Shown: positions 7,140-16,635, counted from the first letter of the stretch. The stretch is DNA of 43,462 nucleotides from Candidatus Thalassarchaeaceae archaeon (GCA_023700255.1 JAJPRD010000010.1:1-43462); one strand, 5' to 3'. Translations and numbers: made by a program. Notes: a model not told the origin generated them from the sequence alone.

Positions 7140-8686
7140 TTACGATCTTGATTTATTTTTCGAGCACGTTCTTCAAGTGGAGCTCCTACTTCACGAAGTA
7201 GTCTAGATCTCAATGCTTCATGTAACCACATACCCCCCTCTATCTCTAACATAAGTCCACGTTCGATTAAACTCCTTGGAGGTGGACCATTAAAATTTGC
7301 CGCCTTTGCTAAAATCTCCCAGGGCACTGGAATCTCTGAAACAGCTAAAAATGCCAATAATTCTTTGTGATCAGGGGGCAATACATCAAGTATTTCTTCA
7401 TCCAAAAATCGTAACCAATCTTCATGTAAAGTATTGCCATATATCTCTAATAATTCAACAGCAAGCGGGTGGCCCCCTGTTGCAGCATAAATATCCCTAG
7501 CAGGAGCATCACTAGGGAGGTTTAACTTGTTAATCCATTCTTCTATTTCTTCTAAACTCAATCCTGTTAATACTAATTCTTCGACTTTTCCTCTTGTATG
7601 AACATCTCTGCGATCATAAAATGCAAGATTTGTTCGAGATATCAAAAATAATCTCATTTTGGTTGCTTCGGCTACTTGCAATAATGCACCAAAAAGATGA
7701 TCCCCTTCGGGGCCAATATTATGCACATCATCTAAAATAACAAATAGATTGGGTGGTTGAATCTCTAAGAGTTTGTCTTCATCTGATAAATGAGCAATTA
7801 ATCTCCTTCGGAAAAGATCGATGTTAAATGCTGCTCCTGGCTTCAATGGTAATGATTCTAGAAGTTTATACGGGTCTGAAAATCCATCATCAGAACCAAT
7901 ACCTATCCTATGGAGTAAACTGGTTGCTATACCTAGTGGTGAATCCCATGGCTGACAAGGATAATACATAGCTTGAATTTCTTTTTCCGATGAAAGCACA
8001 TCATCTATCCAGAACGAAACAAGAGTTGTTTTACCGCATCCTGCAATACCAGATAATACAAACATTGGAATATCGGAGTTATACCATTTATCTATTGATT
8101 TTTTCTCTAAAGAACGACCATGGACTTCCCTTGTCTCGGGCGGGCGGACATGGTATGTTGAGTGCGCCCCTGATAGCAAGGTGATAGAACCAATATTATT
8201 CGATAAAACCGCCTCTGATCGAATGATTGCCCCAAATCTGATATCTCCGAAATTCAATACACCTTCATGTTGGGCATGCATTAATACTTGTAAAAGTGTT
8301 AATCCTGTTTGTAGTACAGAAGATGCTTCATCGGCCCTTATTTCTAATAATTTGCCTTTTTTGTCACGAATTAATATCTTCGTTGAGCGGAGTTTTTCAA
8401 TTCTATTTCTTGCTTCTTTTCGGCCTTCATCAGTTAATTGCCAAGTTTTCTGACGCCTTTCATCTCCCCTTACGGCTCTAGTATGTTCTGAAACAAGACC
8501 GTTGACTACTAAATCACGCATGGTACGTGATACATTTGGTAAATGAAGAGCACAGACTTCCGCGATTCCTGGACGAGTCATGTCAAATGATACAAGGTAG
8601 TGATCGGCCTGATGATCTTGCTCCCAAAGATGAAGCATAATACGATCGGAAACAGCGACATTGACTCGCGCATCGCTAGCGACCAT
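7136..8686 (-). CDS. Winged-helix STAND-type ATPase (possible regulator)
   Basis: A 516-aa protein with two parts. Residues about 15-100 form a winged-helix DNA-binding region of MarR-like look (LPNVSRTMRDLVVNGLVSEH as recognition helix, then WQLTDEGRKEA as wing and helix). From about 205 there is a STAND/NTPase module: P-loop GIAGCGKTT (213-221), Walker B LFVILDD (about 314-320), sensor-like LFLISRTN, and the downstream TGLSLEEIEEWI and GGHPLAVELLEIYG helices typical of MalT/NACHT/AP-ATPase relatives. The C-terminus carries a second winged-helix-like segment and no repeats. Such proteins couple ATP-dependent signal sensing to transcription. The target is unknown. It lies 62 nt downstream of the secreted hydrolase gene on the same strand. 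Confidence 0.75.
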   Translation of the reverse strand: MVASDARVNVAVSDRIMLHLWEQDHQADHYLVSFDMTRPGIAEVCALHLPNVSRTMRDLVVNGLVSEHTRAVRGDERRQKTWQLTDEGRKEARNRIEKLRSTKILIRDKKGKLLEIRADEASSVLQTGLTLLQVLMHAQHEGVLNFGDIRFGAIIRSEAVLSNNIGSITLLSGAHSTYHVRPPETREVHGRSLEKKSIDKWYNSDIPMFVLSGIAGCGKTTLVSFWIDDVLSSEKEIQAMYYPCQPWDSPLGIATSLLHRIGIGSDDGFSDPYKLLESLPLKPGAAFNIDLFRRRLIAHLSDEDKLLEIQPPNLFVILDDVHNIGPEGDHLFGALLQVAEATKMRLFLISRTNLAFYDRRDVHTRGKVEELVLTGLSLEEIEEWINKLNLPSDAPARDIYAATGGHPLAVELLEIYGNTLHEDWLRFLDEEILDVLPPDHKELLAFLAVSEIPVPWEILAKAANFNGPPPRSLIERGLMLEIEGGMWLHEALRSRLLREVGAPLEERARKINQDRN

Positions 8687-8748
8687 AGTTATCCGAAACC
8701 TATGACTGGCATCAAGAGTTCGGATTCTTGTCTAAGAATGAAACACAA

Positions 8749-10593
8749 TTATTCTTCATCGGAGCATTGAGGATACTGTTCTTGCATTGGAGGGAGAAAC
8801 AAATCATTACAATCCTTATCAGAAAGTGGTAACGTTAAGATGCTACTTGTACCTAATCCGAGAGTAACTGCCATTGTAGAAACGGGGCTAGGGACATAGT
8901 CTTCACCGGTTTGAGTAATTAAAAGATGGATTCCATCACCTTCGGGGATTACTACATCCATACCAAAAAATTCCATTTTAGCGATTACTGTTTCACCGGG
9001 TGAAAGTATTTCGCCTTCTTTACCACCATTATGGAATCGTAAATCCATGACTGCATGTCCTAAATGCATACCATTACTTGCTTGTATCATCTCAACAAAT
9101 AAGTGTCCACTAGTTGAAAGTAAGGATATTGTCGCCTCTACATGAAAAGTTGGAGTCCCAATTATTCTAGTTTCTTCATCGAAAAATGGACATTCGATAG
9201 AAAGTTGAGAACTAGAAGTTATGGTTTCCCCACCTCCAATTATAGTACAATCATCCATATCATATTTTAGTAGATTTAGATCTAATGGAGGGTATGTTTC
9301 TTCGACTCGCCAACCACCAATATTATCTTGTATCTCAGCAATTAATCTTGGTTGAGGGCCCTCATCTTTAAGGTAATAATCAAACCATTCTAGTAAATCG
9401 TCAGCCCAATCCCACCTTAATGTGAATGGAAATGCTTCTGCACCATTGCCGCTGCTCAACCCTTCATGGCCACTTTTCCTGTCAGGATAATCATGACCCC
9501 ATTGCCCATAGAGGCCTTTGACATCAAATCCAGCATCACGAAATATGTTGTGAGTAGGGAATGCCATGTGAGGATCAACATTCCAATCTTGCATACCATG
9601 AATAATGTAAATTGAACCATTATAATTTTCCAATGCACGAGGAAGGAAAGTACGCTCTTCCCAATAATCACTTCCGGTCCATGCTAAATTATCTCCTGAC
9701 AAATATGCAGCAGGTCCAGCATAATATCCTTCTAGATAACCTTCGCAAGCATTTTCAGCATCTTGAAGGTCACCATCTAAACCAAAACTCCCATACACTC
9801 CATTGTGCATGATTGCCCCTCTAGCTTCCATACTACCATTACGCCACATTAAGTCATGAGCTCCAATGAGTCCAGACATAGGAATTATTGTCTTAAGATA
9901 TTCAGAACCCATGGCAGCAGCCTCCCATGGTGTTGAGCCATCATATGATTTGCCAATAATGCCTACTGCACCATTAGAAAAAGGTGCTGAGCCCAAATAT
10001 TCAACGGCAGCATGGATTCCTCTTTGTTCATCAGTTCCCATTAAATCCATACAATGATTACTTTCTCCAGTTCCAAATACACTCACTTGAGCGATTCCAT
10101 ACCCATGCGGGACAAAATTCTCAATCAAAAAACGCCCTAATCTATCGGCAGGAGTTAGTGCATCAACATCTCCGTCATTATAGTATGGACCTATTTCTGC
10201 AATTATTGGTACTTGGCAATCGGCTGAAATTTCTGCGGAATCATAGTCGCAACCTTCGATGATAGGTAGCCATAATCCTAGATGCACTGCGGCATCACCG
10301 GTTATTCCAGCACCACCGTCACTAGTAGTAATTGTTGGAACTGATACAAAAATTGATTTGACTGCACCTATCTCATATGAGCCATTAGTAGATACACGAC
10401 TGAACACATCAGTATCCTGATACTGCAAATTAGATCTATCTTCAACATCAGGTAGCCAATGAGACTTTTCAAGTATAATATCTGATTCAGTGGTACCAAA
10501 ACAACCAGATAACATTGGCATAATAATTAACAGTGTCAAGCATAGACTCAACGACCTCTTAATCATATAACTCGCGTCATTTATATTACTCAT
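8749..10593 (-). CDS. Secreted CocE/X-Pro dipeptidyl-peptidase (S15)-like hydrolase lipoprotein
   Basis: Predicted exported alpha/beta hydrolase of the CocE/NonD/S15 family. The ORF track opens at 10806, but that start runs through the divergent gene at 10645. The ATG at 10593 (or 10566) leads directly into a lipoprotein signal: [20 protein letters not shown], with lipobox LSGC. The nucleophile elbow is GKSYDGS, the acid is likely in [10 protein letters not shown], and the histidine is in YGQWGHDYP. The last 200 residues form the jelly-roll C-terminal domain typical of this family ([26 protein letters not shown]). The likely substrate is peptides or esters outside the cell; it cannot be assigned further. 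A STAND ATPase gene follows on the same strand. Confidence 0.82.
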   Translation of the reverse strand: MSNINDASYMIKRSLSLCLTLLIIMPMLSGCFGTTESDIILEKSHWLPDVEDRSNLQYQDTDVFSRVSTNGSYEIGAVKSIFVSVPTITTSDGGAGITGDAAVHLGLWLPIIEGCDYDSAEISADCQVPIIAEIGPYYNDGDVDALTPADRLGRFLIENFVPHGYGIAQVSVFGTGESNHCMDLMGTDEQRGIHAAVEYLGSAPFSNGAVGIIGKSYDGSTPWEAAAMGSEYLKTIIPMSGLIGAHDLMWRNGSMEARGAIMHNGVYGSFGLDGDLQDAENACEGYLEGYYAGPAAYLSGDNLAWTGSDYWEERTFLPRALENYNGSIYIIHGMQDWNVDPHMAFPTHNIFRDAGFDVKGLYGQWGHDYPDRKSGHEGLSSGNGAEAFPFTLRWDWADDLLEWFDYYLKDEGPQPRLIAEIQDNIGGWRVEETYPPLDLNLLKYDMDDCTIIGGGETITSSSQLSIECPFFDEETRIIGTPTFHVEATISLLSTSGHLFVEMIQASNGMHLGHAVMDLRFHNGGKEGEILSPGETVIAKMEFFGMDVVIPEGDGIHLLITQTGEDYVPSPVSTMAVTLGLGTSSILTLPLSDKDCNDLFLPPMQEQYPQCSDEE

Positions 10594-10644
10594 GAGTGTT
10601 TGCCATAATGGTTTTTGATATCTGATTAAAAAATTAATGAAAAT

Positions 10645-11571
10645 ATGAATATAATAATAGATTACTTGAATAACTCCAACGTTTGGACAAAGATTGTGGA
10701 TAGTAAGAGGAAGAGACGTTTGATTCGGCTTCAGCGGATGGAAATTACTGAAGCGGAAGTTTATAGAAAACTTGCTAAAAAACAAAAAAATGAAAATAAT
10801 AAACAAATTCTAGAACAAATATCTTCACAAGAAATAGAGCACTATAATATTCTAAGAGAAATTACTAATGTCGACGTTAGTGCATCAAAAATCAGAGTAT
10901 CATTACATGTTCTGGCATCGACTTTGTTGGGACTTACATTCTCTCTGAAATTAATGGAAAAAATTGAGAAAGGGGCTTCAACGGAATATCTAGATTTAGG
11001 ACTAGATGATATTGCTAAGGAAGAAGATGAACATGAAGAGAAACTTCTCTCCCTATTAGAAGAAGATGCTTTGAATTATCTAAGTAGTGTAATTTTAGGC
11101 CTCTCAGATGCTTTAGTTGAACTGACGGGGGCACTTGCAGGACTTACTTTCGCATTTCAAGAATTAAAAATTGTAGCATTAGCAGGATTGGTGACGGGTT
11201 TTGCAGCATCATTTAGTATGGCTGCGTCAGAATTTTTAGCAACTAAGGAAGAAAAATCTGAACGTTCGCCAATGAAAGCAGCGATTTTTACTGGAACTGC
11301 ATATCTGGTTACAGTATTACTTCTTGTTACACCTTACCTACTGTTAAATGAAAATAGTCAGATTATATTTGGCCTAGAACCTCATGTTCAAGCACTTTGT
11401 GCAACTCTAATCATTGGATTGTTGATTATTGCTTTATTCAATTTTTATGTATCTATAGCTCAGGAATACTCATTTAGGCAACGATTTTTTGAGATGACTG
11501 GCATTTTAGTTGTAGTTACTGGTATTTCATTCGTAATAGGATTAGTTCTAAGAGATTGGTTCGGTGCATGA
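10645..11571 (+). CDS. Ferritin-like domain + VIT/CCC1 iron/manganese transporter (MbfA-like)
   Basis: A 308-aa two-domain protein. The N-terminal part (about 30-140) is a rubrerythrin/ferritin-like helical bundle with metal ligands in [22 protein letters not shown] and [11 protein letters not shown] (two E-x-x-H motifs). The C-terminal part is a VIT/CCC1 membrane domain: [19 protein letters not shown], then [17 protein letters not shown], then two or three more helices. This matches the MbfA-type membrane ferritin that exports or stores iron or manganese. An internal ATG at 10738 (MEITEAEV) is a possible later start, because an AT-rich promoter-like stretch at 10624-10636 lies very close to the listed ATG. 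It is divergent from the lipoprotein hydrolase gene. Confidence 0.83.
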   Translation: MNIIIDYLNNSNVWTKIVDSKRKRRLIRLQRMEITEAEVYRKLAKKQKNENNKQILEQISSQEIEHYNILREITNVDVSASKIRVSLHVLASTLLGLTFSLKLMEKIEKGASTEYLDLGLDDIAKEEDEHEEKLLSLLEEDALNYLSSVILGLSDALVELTGALAGLTFAFQELKIVALAGLVTGFAASFSMAASEFLATKEEKSERSPMKAAIFTGTAYLVTVLLLVTPYLLLNENSQIIFGLEPHVQALCATLIIGLLIIALFNFYVSIAQEYSFRQRFFEMTGILVVVTGISFVIGLVLRDWFGA

Positions 11572-11652
11572 AATTAAACAACCTTCAAAGATATATTAAT
11601 TAGAGACTCTCTAATGAAAGGGTTTGATTTACAATACTGATTCCGCGAAACT

Positions 11653-13155
11653 ATGGATGCTTATGATGAACTATTAATAAGATTGAAAGATATCGATTTA
11701 GTTAGCCAAATAGGAGGACTTTTGGGTTGGGATCAAGAAGTATTAATGCCGCCAAAAGCAGCAGCATTGAGAGCCGAACAACTCTCTTGGATTTCCAAAA
11801 CAGGCCATGAAAAGTTAACAAATCCAAGAATAGGAGAGTTGCTCGAACAGTTGGAACAAAGAGATGACTTAAATCAAGTACAGATGGGAAATCTTAGATT
11901 AACTAGAGATTCTTATAGGAAAGCAACAAAACTTCCTACTGCTTTTGTAGCGGAAATGGCAATGCATAAATCAAAATCTCAAATTTCTTGGGCCGAAGCA
12001 AGGTCAAAAAATGATTTTTCTATATTTAGGGATGATTTGGTAAAAATGGTAGAAATGTCAAGAAAAAAAGCCGATTATCTGGGTTATGAAGGTGTTAGAT
12101 ATGATGCACTTCTTGATTTATATGAATCTGGGTTAACTGTTTCAAAGGTAGACCCTTTGTTTGCTGGATTGAGAGAGAATGTTGCTCCGCTTGTAAAAAA
12201 AGTGATCGAAAATGGAAAGAAGCCCGATATGTCTTGGGTTCATGAAAATACTTGGAGCAAAGAAGGGCAAGAGGGGCTTTCGCAATCTATTTCTGAAGCA
12301 ATAGGTTTTGATTTCCAGGCAGGTAGAAGAGATGCATCAACTCATCCATTCTGTGGTGGACCAAATCCTGATGATGTAAGGTGGACGACTAGATATGATG
12401 AGACTGATCCTTTTGGGTCATTATATGGTTCAATGCATGAAACAGGACATGGACTCTATGAACAAGGAAGGCCAAGAAATTTAGATTTTCAACCTGCTGG
12501 TTCGGCTAATGGTTTAGGAGTACATGAGAGTCAAAGTCGTTTATGGGAAAATCAAATAGGCCGATCAAAAGAATTTTGTGAATGGTCACTTCCTTTATGG
12601 AAAAAATATTTCCCAAAACAAATGGAAGGGGTCTCGGCAGAGAATTTATGGCGTTCAGTGAATTTTGTTGAGCCTAGTTTGATTCGAGTTGAGGCAGATG
12701 AAGCTACATATAATCTCCATATTATGATAAGGTATGAAATTGAGAAGAAACTTATTGCCGGGGAGATTGAAGTTGATGACTTACCAGATGCATGGGATAA
12801 TATGTATCAAGAATTTTTAGGAATTAGCGCACCGAATAGAACATTAGGTGTCCTTCAAGATATACATTGGTCATTTGGAGCATTTGGATACTTCCCCACA
12901 TATACCCTTGGTAACCTATACTCTGCTCAATTACTCAATGCAGCAAAGAAAGAACTACCTAATCATGATCAACTGATTAAAAATGGTAATTTTACACCCC
13001 TCCTTGAATGGATGAGAAAGAATGTACATTCACGAGGAAGTATCATAGAACCTTCTGCCTTAATCGAAGAAGCTACAGGTAGCCCTCCGTCGCCAGATGA
13101 TTTCGTGAAGTATCTTCAAGATAAGATGCAATATTTGTATGAATTAACATCTTAG
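11653..13155 (+). CDS. M32 family metallocarboxypeptidase (carboxypeptidase Taq type)
   Basis: Zinc- or cobalt-dependent cytosolic carboxypeptidase of family M32, 500 aa, matching the usual family length. The active site HETGH is at residues 262-266 (SMHETGHGLYEQG). The downstream GVHESQSRLWEN supplies the third metal ligand region, and DVRWTTRYDETDPF precedes the zinc site as in thermophilic homologues. The N-terminus LLGWDQEVLMPPKAAALRAEQ is also a family signature. It probably degrades peptides to amino acids. A short tandem ACGAAAGC repeat lies directly after its stop. The propeller gene follows 40 nt downstream on the same strand, possibly co-transcribed. Confidence 0.93.
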   Translation: MDAYDELLIRLKDIDLVSQIGGLLGWDQEVLMPPKAAALRAEQLSWISKTGHEKLTNPRIGELLEQLEQRDDLNQVQMGNLRLTRDSYRKATKLPTAFVAEMAMHKSKSQISWAEARSKNDFSIFRDDLVKMVEMSRKKADYLGYEGVRYDALLDLYESGLTVSKVDPLFAGLRENVAPLVKKVIENGKKPDMSWVHENTWSKEGQEGLSQSISEAIGFDFQAGRRDASTHPFCGGPNPDDVRWTTRYDETDPFGSLYGSMHETGHGLYEQGRPRNLDFQPAGSANGLGVHESQSRLWENQIGRSKEFCEWSLPLWKKYFPKQMEGVSAENLWRSVNFVEPSLIRVEADEATYNLHIMIRYEIEKKLIAGEIEVDDLPDAWDNMYQEFLGISAPNRTLGVLQDIHWSFGAFGYFPTYTLGNLYSAQLLNAAKKELPNHDQLIKNGNFTPLLEWMRKNVHSRGSIIEPSALIEEATGSPPSPDDFVKYLQDKMQYLYELTS

Positions 13156-13195
13156 ATACGAAAGCACGAAAGCACAGGCATGCTTAGGAATATTA

Positions 13196-14251
13196 ATGCA
13201 AAAGCATCGACTAGAGGGGCTATCCTCATTTGTCAGAGATTTAGGGAGTGAATGTACCACCCTAATTATGCATAATAATGCCCTAATTGCAGGTTCAAAA
13301 GACGGGAAGATTGTGGCTTGGGATATTGATGATGGCCGGGAAAAATGGACATTACAAGTAGATGGCCCCATTTCAGATATTGCAATAAGTGATAGAATTT
13401 ATGTAACTGCATCGGCAGAGTTGCATGCGATAGAAATAGAACAAGGAACTTTAGAGTGGACAAAAAATATTGGAGGGTCTAGTGATCTTGTCGTATTGGA
13501 TAAAGATTCAATTTGGGTGACCTCATCGTTGTATGAACTTGATGTGGAAGACTATACCGAAACCACACTATTTCAGTTCAATAAAGATTCAAAAATAATT
13601 AAGTCAATTAATTTCGAAGAAAAACCCTGGTTTTTAATAATGCAAAAAAATGAGTTGATTTTAGGTGTGGGGAGGCCCAGATGCGGATATTTAGCGATAA
13701 ATAGCGAATATGAAATTAGGCATAAGAAAATTAAGGGGCAAAGTCCGATTACGCTTGGAATTGAAACATTATCTGGCTTCTTATTGGGGCATAGCAATGG
13801 ATCGATTACTGAAATTAATGATGACCAGGTAAATGTTATTCAATTTGAAAAATCGCCAATAACTGCAGTTATATCAAAAGAAAATAAGTGGTGTGTTGGA
13901 AACAGTCATGGAACTATTATGTCATCTAATGGTTGGAAAAAAGGATTTGTTGGTATAATTGATTGTTTACTAGATGTTGGGGATTTTATTTGGGCATCAT
14001 TATCTAATAGTGAAAACAATATATATCTACTAAATAGAAATGATGGAGAAATACAACATCAAATCATTCATGATACCAGGATTAGATTAATGAGCAATAC
14101 AGATGATAAGATTGCGGTATCAGACCAAAATGGAAAAGTAATGCTTTTTGAAGAAAAAATACTCTCTAGAAGGCTAGGCGAAATCAAAGAAGATTCGGAT
14201 GATCAGCAGAAAAGAGATTTGTTAAAAAAACGATTAAGAGCGCTAAGATGA
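13196..14251 (+). CDS. PQQ/WD-type beta-propeller protein of unknown role
   Basis: A 351-aa protein made of short repeats such as LIAGSKDGKIVAWDIDDGREKW, then YVTASAELHAIEIEQGTLEW, then FLLGHSNGSITEIND, WCVGNSHGTIMS and KIAVSDQNGKVMLFEE. Spacing of about 40 residues and the recurrent D-G-x-W/L endings indicate a PQQ-like or WD40-like beta-propeller of roughly seven blades. No signal peptide is seen, so it is likely cytoplasmic. The C-terminal 25 residues are charged and helical (KRDLLKKRLRALR). It probably acts as a protein-interaction scaffold; no enzyme motif is visible. It precedes the putative RNA region directly. Confidence 0.7.
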   Translation: MQKHRLEGLSSFVRDLGSECTTLIMHNNALIAGSKDGKIVAWDIDDGREKWTLQVDGPISDIAISDRIYVTASAELHAIEIEQGTLEWTKNIGGSSDLVVLDKDSIWVTSSLYELDVEDYTETTLFQFNKDSKIIKSINFEEKPWFLIMQKNELILGVGRPRCGYLAINSEYEIRHKKIKGQSPITLGIETLSGFLLGHSNGSITEINDDQVNVIQFEKSPITAVISKENKWCVGNSHGTIMSSNGWKKGFVGIIDCLLDVGDFIWASLSNSENNIYLLNRNDGEIQHQIIHDTRIRLMSNTDDKIAVSDQNGKVMLFEEKILSRRLGEIKEDSDDQQKRDLLKKRLRALR

Positions 14252-14261
14252 CTTAAAAAAT
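14252..14261 (+). promoter_or_regulatory. TATA-like element upstream of the putative RNA
   Basis: CTTAAAAAAT follows the stop of the propeller gene. A TATA box here would place transcription start near 14280-14290, just before the closing stem of the proposed structured RNA. The support is position and composition only. Confidence 0.35.
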
Positions 14262-14272
14262 GCAGTGGAAAT

Positions 14273-14294
14273 AACCCCTGTTTAACCCCTGTTT
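14273..14294 (+). repeat. Perfect tandem repeat of 11 nt
   Basis: AACCCCTGTTT occurs twice back to back (14273-14283 and 14284-14294). CAGTGG occurs on both sides of the pair (14263-14268 and 14296-14301), giving two alternative partners for CCACTG at 14977-14982. The repeat lies at the probable 5' end of the putative RNA. Confidence 0.85.
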
Positions 14295-15015
14295 CCAGTG
14301 GACTGCGGCCTTGTTGAGGAAAGGTTTAAGAACCGTGGCCGTCCCTGAGAACTTTGCTGCTTCGGTGAAGGAGTGTGGGCGCGTTTATTCGCGACCCGCG
14401 GGCCACAACAACCGAGCTCCGAAAAGGAGCAGTAAAACCGGAAATCGAAAGAGATCCGGGGAATAGTCAAAACGTCTGTGGACGTAAGACGACGGGAGAA
14501 CTGAGATGGGAAAAACTGGACGAAAGGAAGGGGAAAGAAATCACAGAGGAAGTATGGAAAACAAAACCGAACCGGCAACGGGGAAAACATAAACCGAAAT
14601 ACAAAACTATCCCGAAAAGGTACATGAGCGAAGAAAATGAACCAGAGATGGGACAAATTTGAGGCGCATATGTGAGGAAGTAAAGATGAAAAAAACTGGA
14701 CGAAAGGAAGGGGAAGAGAAACAAAACGGAAACACATTGAGAACAAGAGCGGGAAACCGTGGAGGATCAGTACTGAGGCGTGGAAAAAACTAGTGAGAGC
14801 TAGGGAAATAAGCGAACACGGGTTGAAAGAAGAGATTCTTAAAATTCGGAAAACGACAAAGAGAGAGCATGAAGTCTCAGAGTCATCTACCCCAGGCGAG
14901 TAGGGACCTTCGGGAACCTGCAGACTTGGGACCCTGCGGAGTTAGCAGAGGGTAATGATCCCCCAATGTTCAGAACCCACTGCTAGCTCCCACCTAATCG
15001 GTACTTCGGCTCTAT
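14284..15015 (+). ncRNA. Large structured non-coding RNA candidate (possible divergent RNase P RNA)
   Basis: A stretch of about 730 nt without a credible gene but rich in local hairpins that read well only on the + strand. Examples are GGTT/AACC with loop TAAG at 14323-14334; GTGGCC (14335-14340) with GGCCAC (14401-14406) enclosing two smaller hairpins; GCTCC-gaaaa-GGAGC at 14416-14430; CCGGAaaTC-GAAA-GAgaTCCGG at 14438-14459; GTC/ACGTC with GACGT/GAC at 14466-14490; and CCG-GCAA-CGG near 14572. GNRA loops (GAAA, GCAA) support the strand. The ends pair over long range: CAGTGG 14296-14301 with CCACTG 14977-14982, CTG 14303-14305 with CAG 14971-14973, and TTGAGG 14314-14319 with CCCCAA 14961-14966 (one mismatch). 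GAGGAAAG (14316) and AATGA plus CAGAACCC near the 3' end recall RNase P conserved regions, but a canonical P4 helix was not found, so that identity is tentative. Confidence 0.6.
14505..14721 (+). repeat. Duplicated ~36-nt purine-rich module spaced exactly 180 nt
   Basis: AAAAACTGGACGAAAGGAAG occurs at 14511-14530 and again at 14691-14710, followed in both by GGGAA and A/G-rich sequence and preceded in both by GATG. About 33 of 38 positions agree. The copies lie inside the putative structured RNA and suggest an internal domain duplication, or two equal protein- or RNA-binding modules. Confidence 0.8.
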
Positions 15016-15018
15016 TTT

Positions 15019-16623
15019 CTAATTCTTATTAGGCCCAATCATTTCTTCAGGTTTTACCCATTCATCAAATTGATGGTTGTCTAATAATTTTAGATCAAGT
15101 GCACTTTCTCTTAATGTCAAATTATTTTTATGAGCGTTTTTGGCAATTTTTGCAGCATTGTCGTAACCTATGTAAGGATTTAATGCTGTAACAAGCATTA
15201 ATGAGTTTTCTAAATGTTGAGAAATTTTCTCATGATTTGCCTCTAACCCCATAATACACTTTTCAGAAAAAGAGATACAGGTATCGGAAAGTATCCGAAT
15301 ACTATGAAGAAGATTATGTATCATCATTGGTTTGTAAACGTTCAATTCGAAATTACCTTGACTACCTCCTATTGAAATTGCTGTATTATTACCCATCACC
15401 TGGCAACAAACCATCGTCATTGCTTCTGCTTGCGTTGGATTTACCTTGCCCGGCATTATACTCGAACCAGGCTCATTTGCAGGTAGAGATAACTCTCCGA
15501 ATCCGCATCTAGGCCCGGAACCCATCCATCTCACATCATTTGCAATTTTCATCAAAGATGCAGATAGAGTATTCAACATTCCAGAAGTAGCAACTATAGC
15601 ATCATGAGCACCCAGTTGAGCGAATTTATTCTCTGCACTAACGAAATCTAAAGAAGTGTATGTTGCTATCTTTTCTGCTACTTTTTCGGCAAAATCAGGA
15701 TGTGTGTTGAGACCGGTGCCCACCGCAGTTCCCCCAAGAGCTAATTCAAGCAGATCTACTTGAGAGTTTTCTATACGTACGAGATCGGAGTCTAGCATTG
15801 AAACATATGCACTGAATTCCTGACCTAACGTCAAAGGCACGGCATCCATTAAATGCGTACGACCAATCTTAACTATATCGGAAAAATCCTTTGATTTCTG
15901 ATCTAAAGAGTTTCTTAGATTCATGATTGCAGGTATTAACCTGTGGCGGATTTCTTCGGCTGCTGCTATATGCATTGCAGTAGGAAATGTGTCATTACTT
16001 GATTGGGCCCTATTGACATGATCATTTGGATGGACTGGTGTTTTACTCCCTAGTTGACCGTTTGTGAGCTCTATAGCACGATTAGCAATTACTTCATTGG
16101 CATTCATATTAGTTTGTGTCCCTGAACCAGTTTGCCATACACGCAATGGGAAATGAGCATTTAGACTGCCTGAAATTACTTCTTCGCAAGCAGAAGAAAT
16201 TAATGCCCCTATCTTAGGATCTAATTCTTTTAATTCCACATTCGTTTCTGCTGCAGATTTTTTAAGAATTCCGAAGGCACGAATCATTGCATGCGGCATT
16301 GTATCCTTTCCGATATTGAAATTTATTAGTGAGCGTGCAGTTTGAGCACCGTAATAACGATCGGAGGGGACTTCTACCTCGCCCATTGTATCTTTCTCTA
16401 TCCTCATTGAGTCTTTTTGCCCACGTGCTTTTTTTGGCACGCCCTCGGGGGCGTATGGTTGAGAATTGCTATCTGAAGAAAGGGCTTTTTCAATCATTTT
16501 AGAGATTGTTGCGGAACGACCATCATTCTGTCCTTTGCCTACTTTTTTATCTAGTTTTTTCGCTAATTCTTCTGGTATACTTATGCTTAAAATTCGACGA
16601 TCACCCGCGCGATGTTTTGCCAT
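15019..16623 (-). CDS. fumC: Class II fumarate hydratase with N-terminal ribbon-helix-helix domain
   Basis: Converts fumarate and malate in the citric acid cycle. The fumarase part starts near residue 73 ([20 protein letters not shown]) and carries [13 protein letters not shown] and the lid loop [16 protein letters not shown] of the class II fumarase/aspartase superfamily. Residues 8-48 form an extra module, [19 protein letters not shown] followed by [14 protein letters not shown], which looks like a ribbon-helix-helix DNA-binding fold (strand, helix, turn, helix), joined by a flexible linker. The ATG at 16623 is chosen over the ORF's 16710 because the extra 29 residues are not conserved-looking and an AT-rich TATA-like box lies about 25 nt upstream. 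The listed longer ORF also overlaps the upstream cyclophilin gene. Confidence 0.9.
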   Translation of the reverse strand: MAKHRAGDRRILSISIPEELAKKLDKKVGKGQNDGRSATISKMIEKALSSDSNSQPYAPEGVPKKARGQKDSMRIEKDTMGEVEVPSDRYYGAQTARSLINFNIGKDTMPHAMIRAFGILKKSAAETNVELKELDPKIGALISSACEEVISGSLNAHFPLRVWQTGSGTQTNMNANEVIANRAIELTNGQLGSKTPVHPNDHVNRAQSSNDTFPTAMHIAAAEEIRHRLIPAIMNLRNSLDQKSKDFSDIVKIGRTHLMDAVPLTLGQEFSAYVSMLDSDLVRIENSQVDLLELALGGTAVGTGLNTHPDFAEKVAEKIATYTSLDFVSAENKFAQLGAHDAIVATSGMLNTLSASLMKIANDVRWMGSGPRCGFGELSLPANEPGSSIMPGKVNPTQAEAMTMVCCQVMGNNTAISIGGSQGNFELNVYKPMMIHNLLHSIRILSDTCISFSEKCIMGLEANHEKISQHLENSLMLVTALNPYIGYDNAAKIAKNAHKNNLTLRESALDLKLLDNHQFDEWVKPEEMIGPNKN

Positions 16624-16635
16624 GTAATACGCGGT

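Noticed and set aside
10594-10806. N-terminal extension of the hydrolase ORF
   Set aside because: It would overlap the divergent ferritin/VIT gene, and a clear lipoprotein signal begins downstream.
13155-13175. Short tandem ACGAAAGC repeat as a CRISPR-like or regulatory array
   Set aside because: Only two 8-nt copies without spacers; too short for any array.
14282-14746. 154-aa minus-strand ORF (and 95-aa plus-strand ORF) in the 14.3-14.7 kb gap
   Set aside because: The minus frame is low-complexity Phe/Ser/Pro caused by GA-rich sequence on the other strand; neither frame resembles a protein, and hairpins fit an RNA better.
14284-15015. SRP RNA
   Set aside because: The helix 8 signature with its conserved GGAAG/AGCA loop environment was not found, and the length is more than twice that of archaeal SRP RNA.
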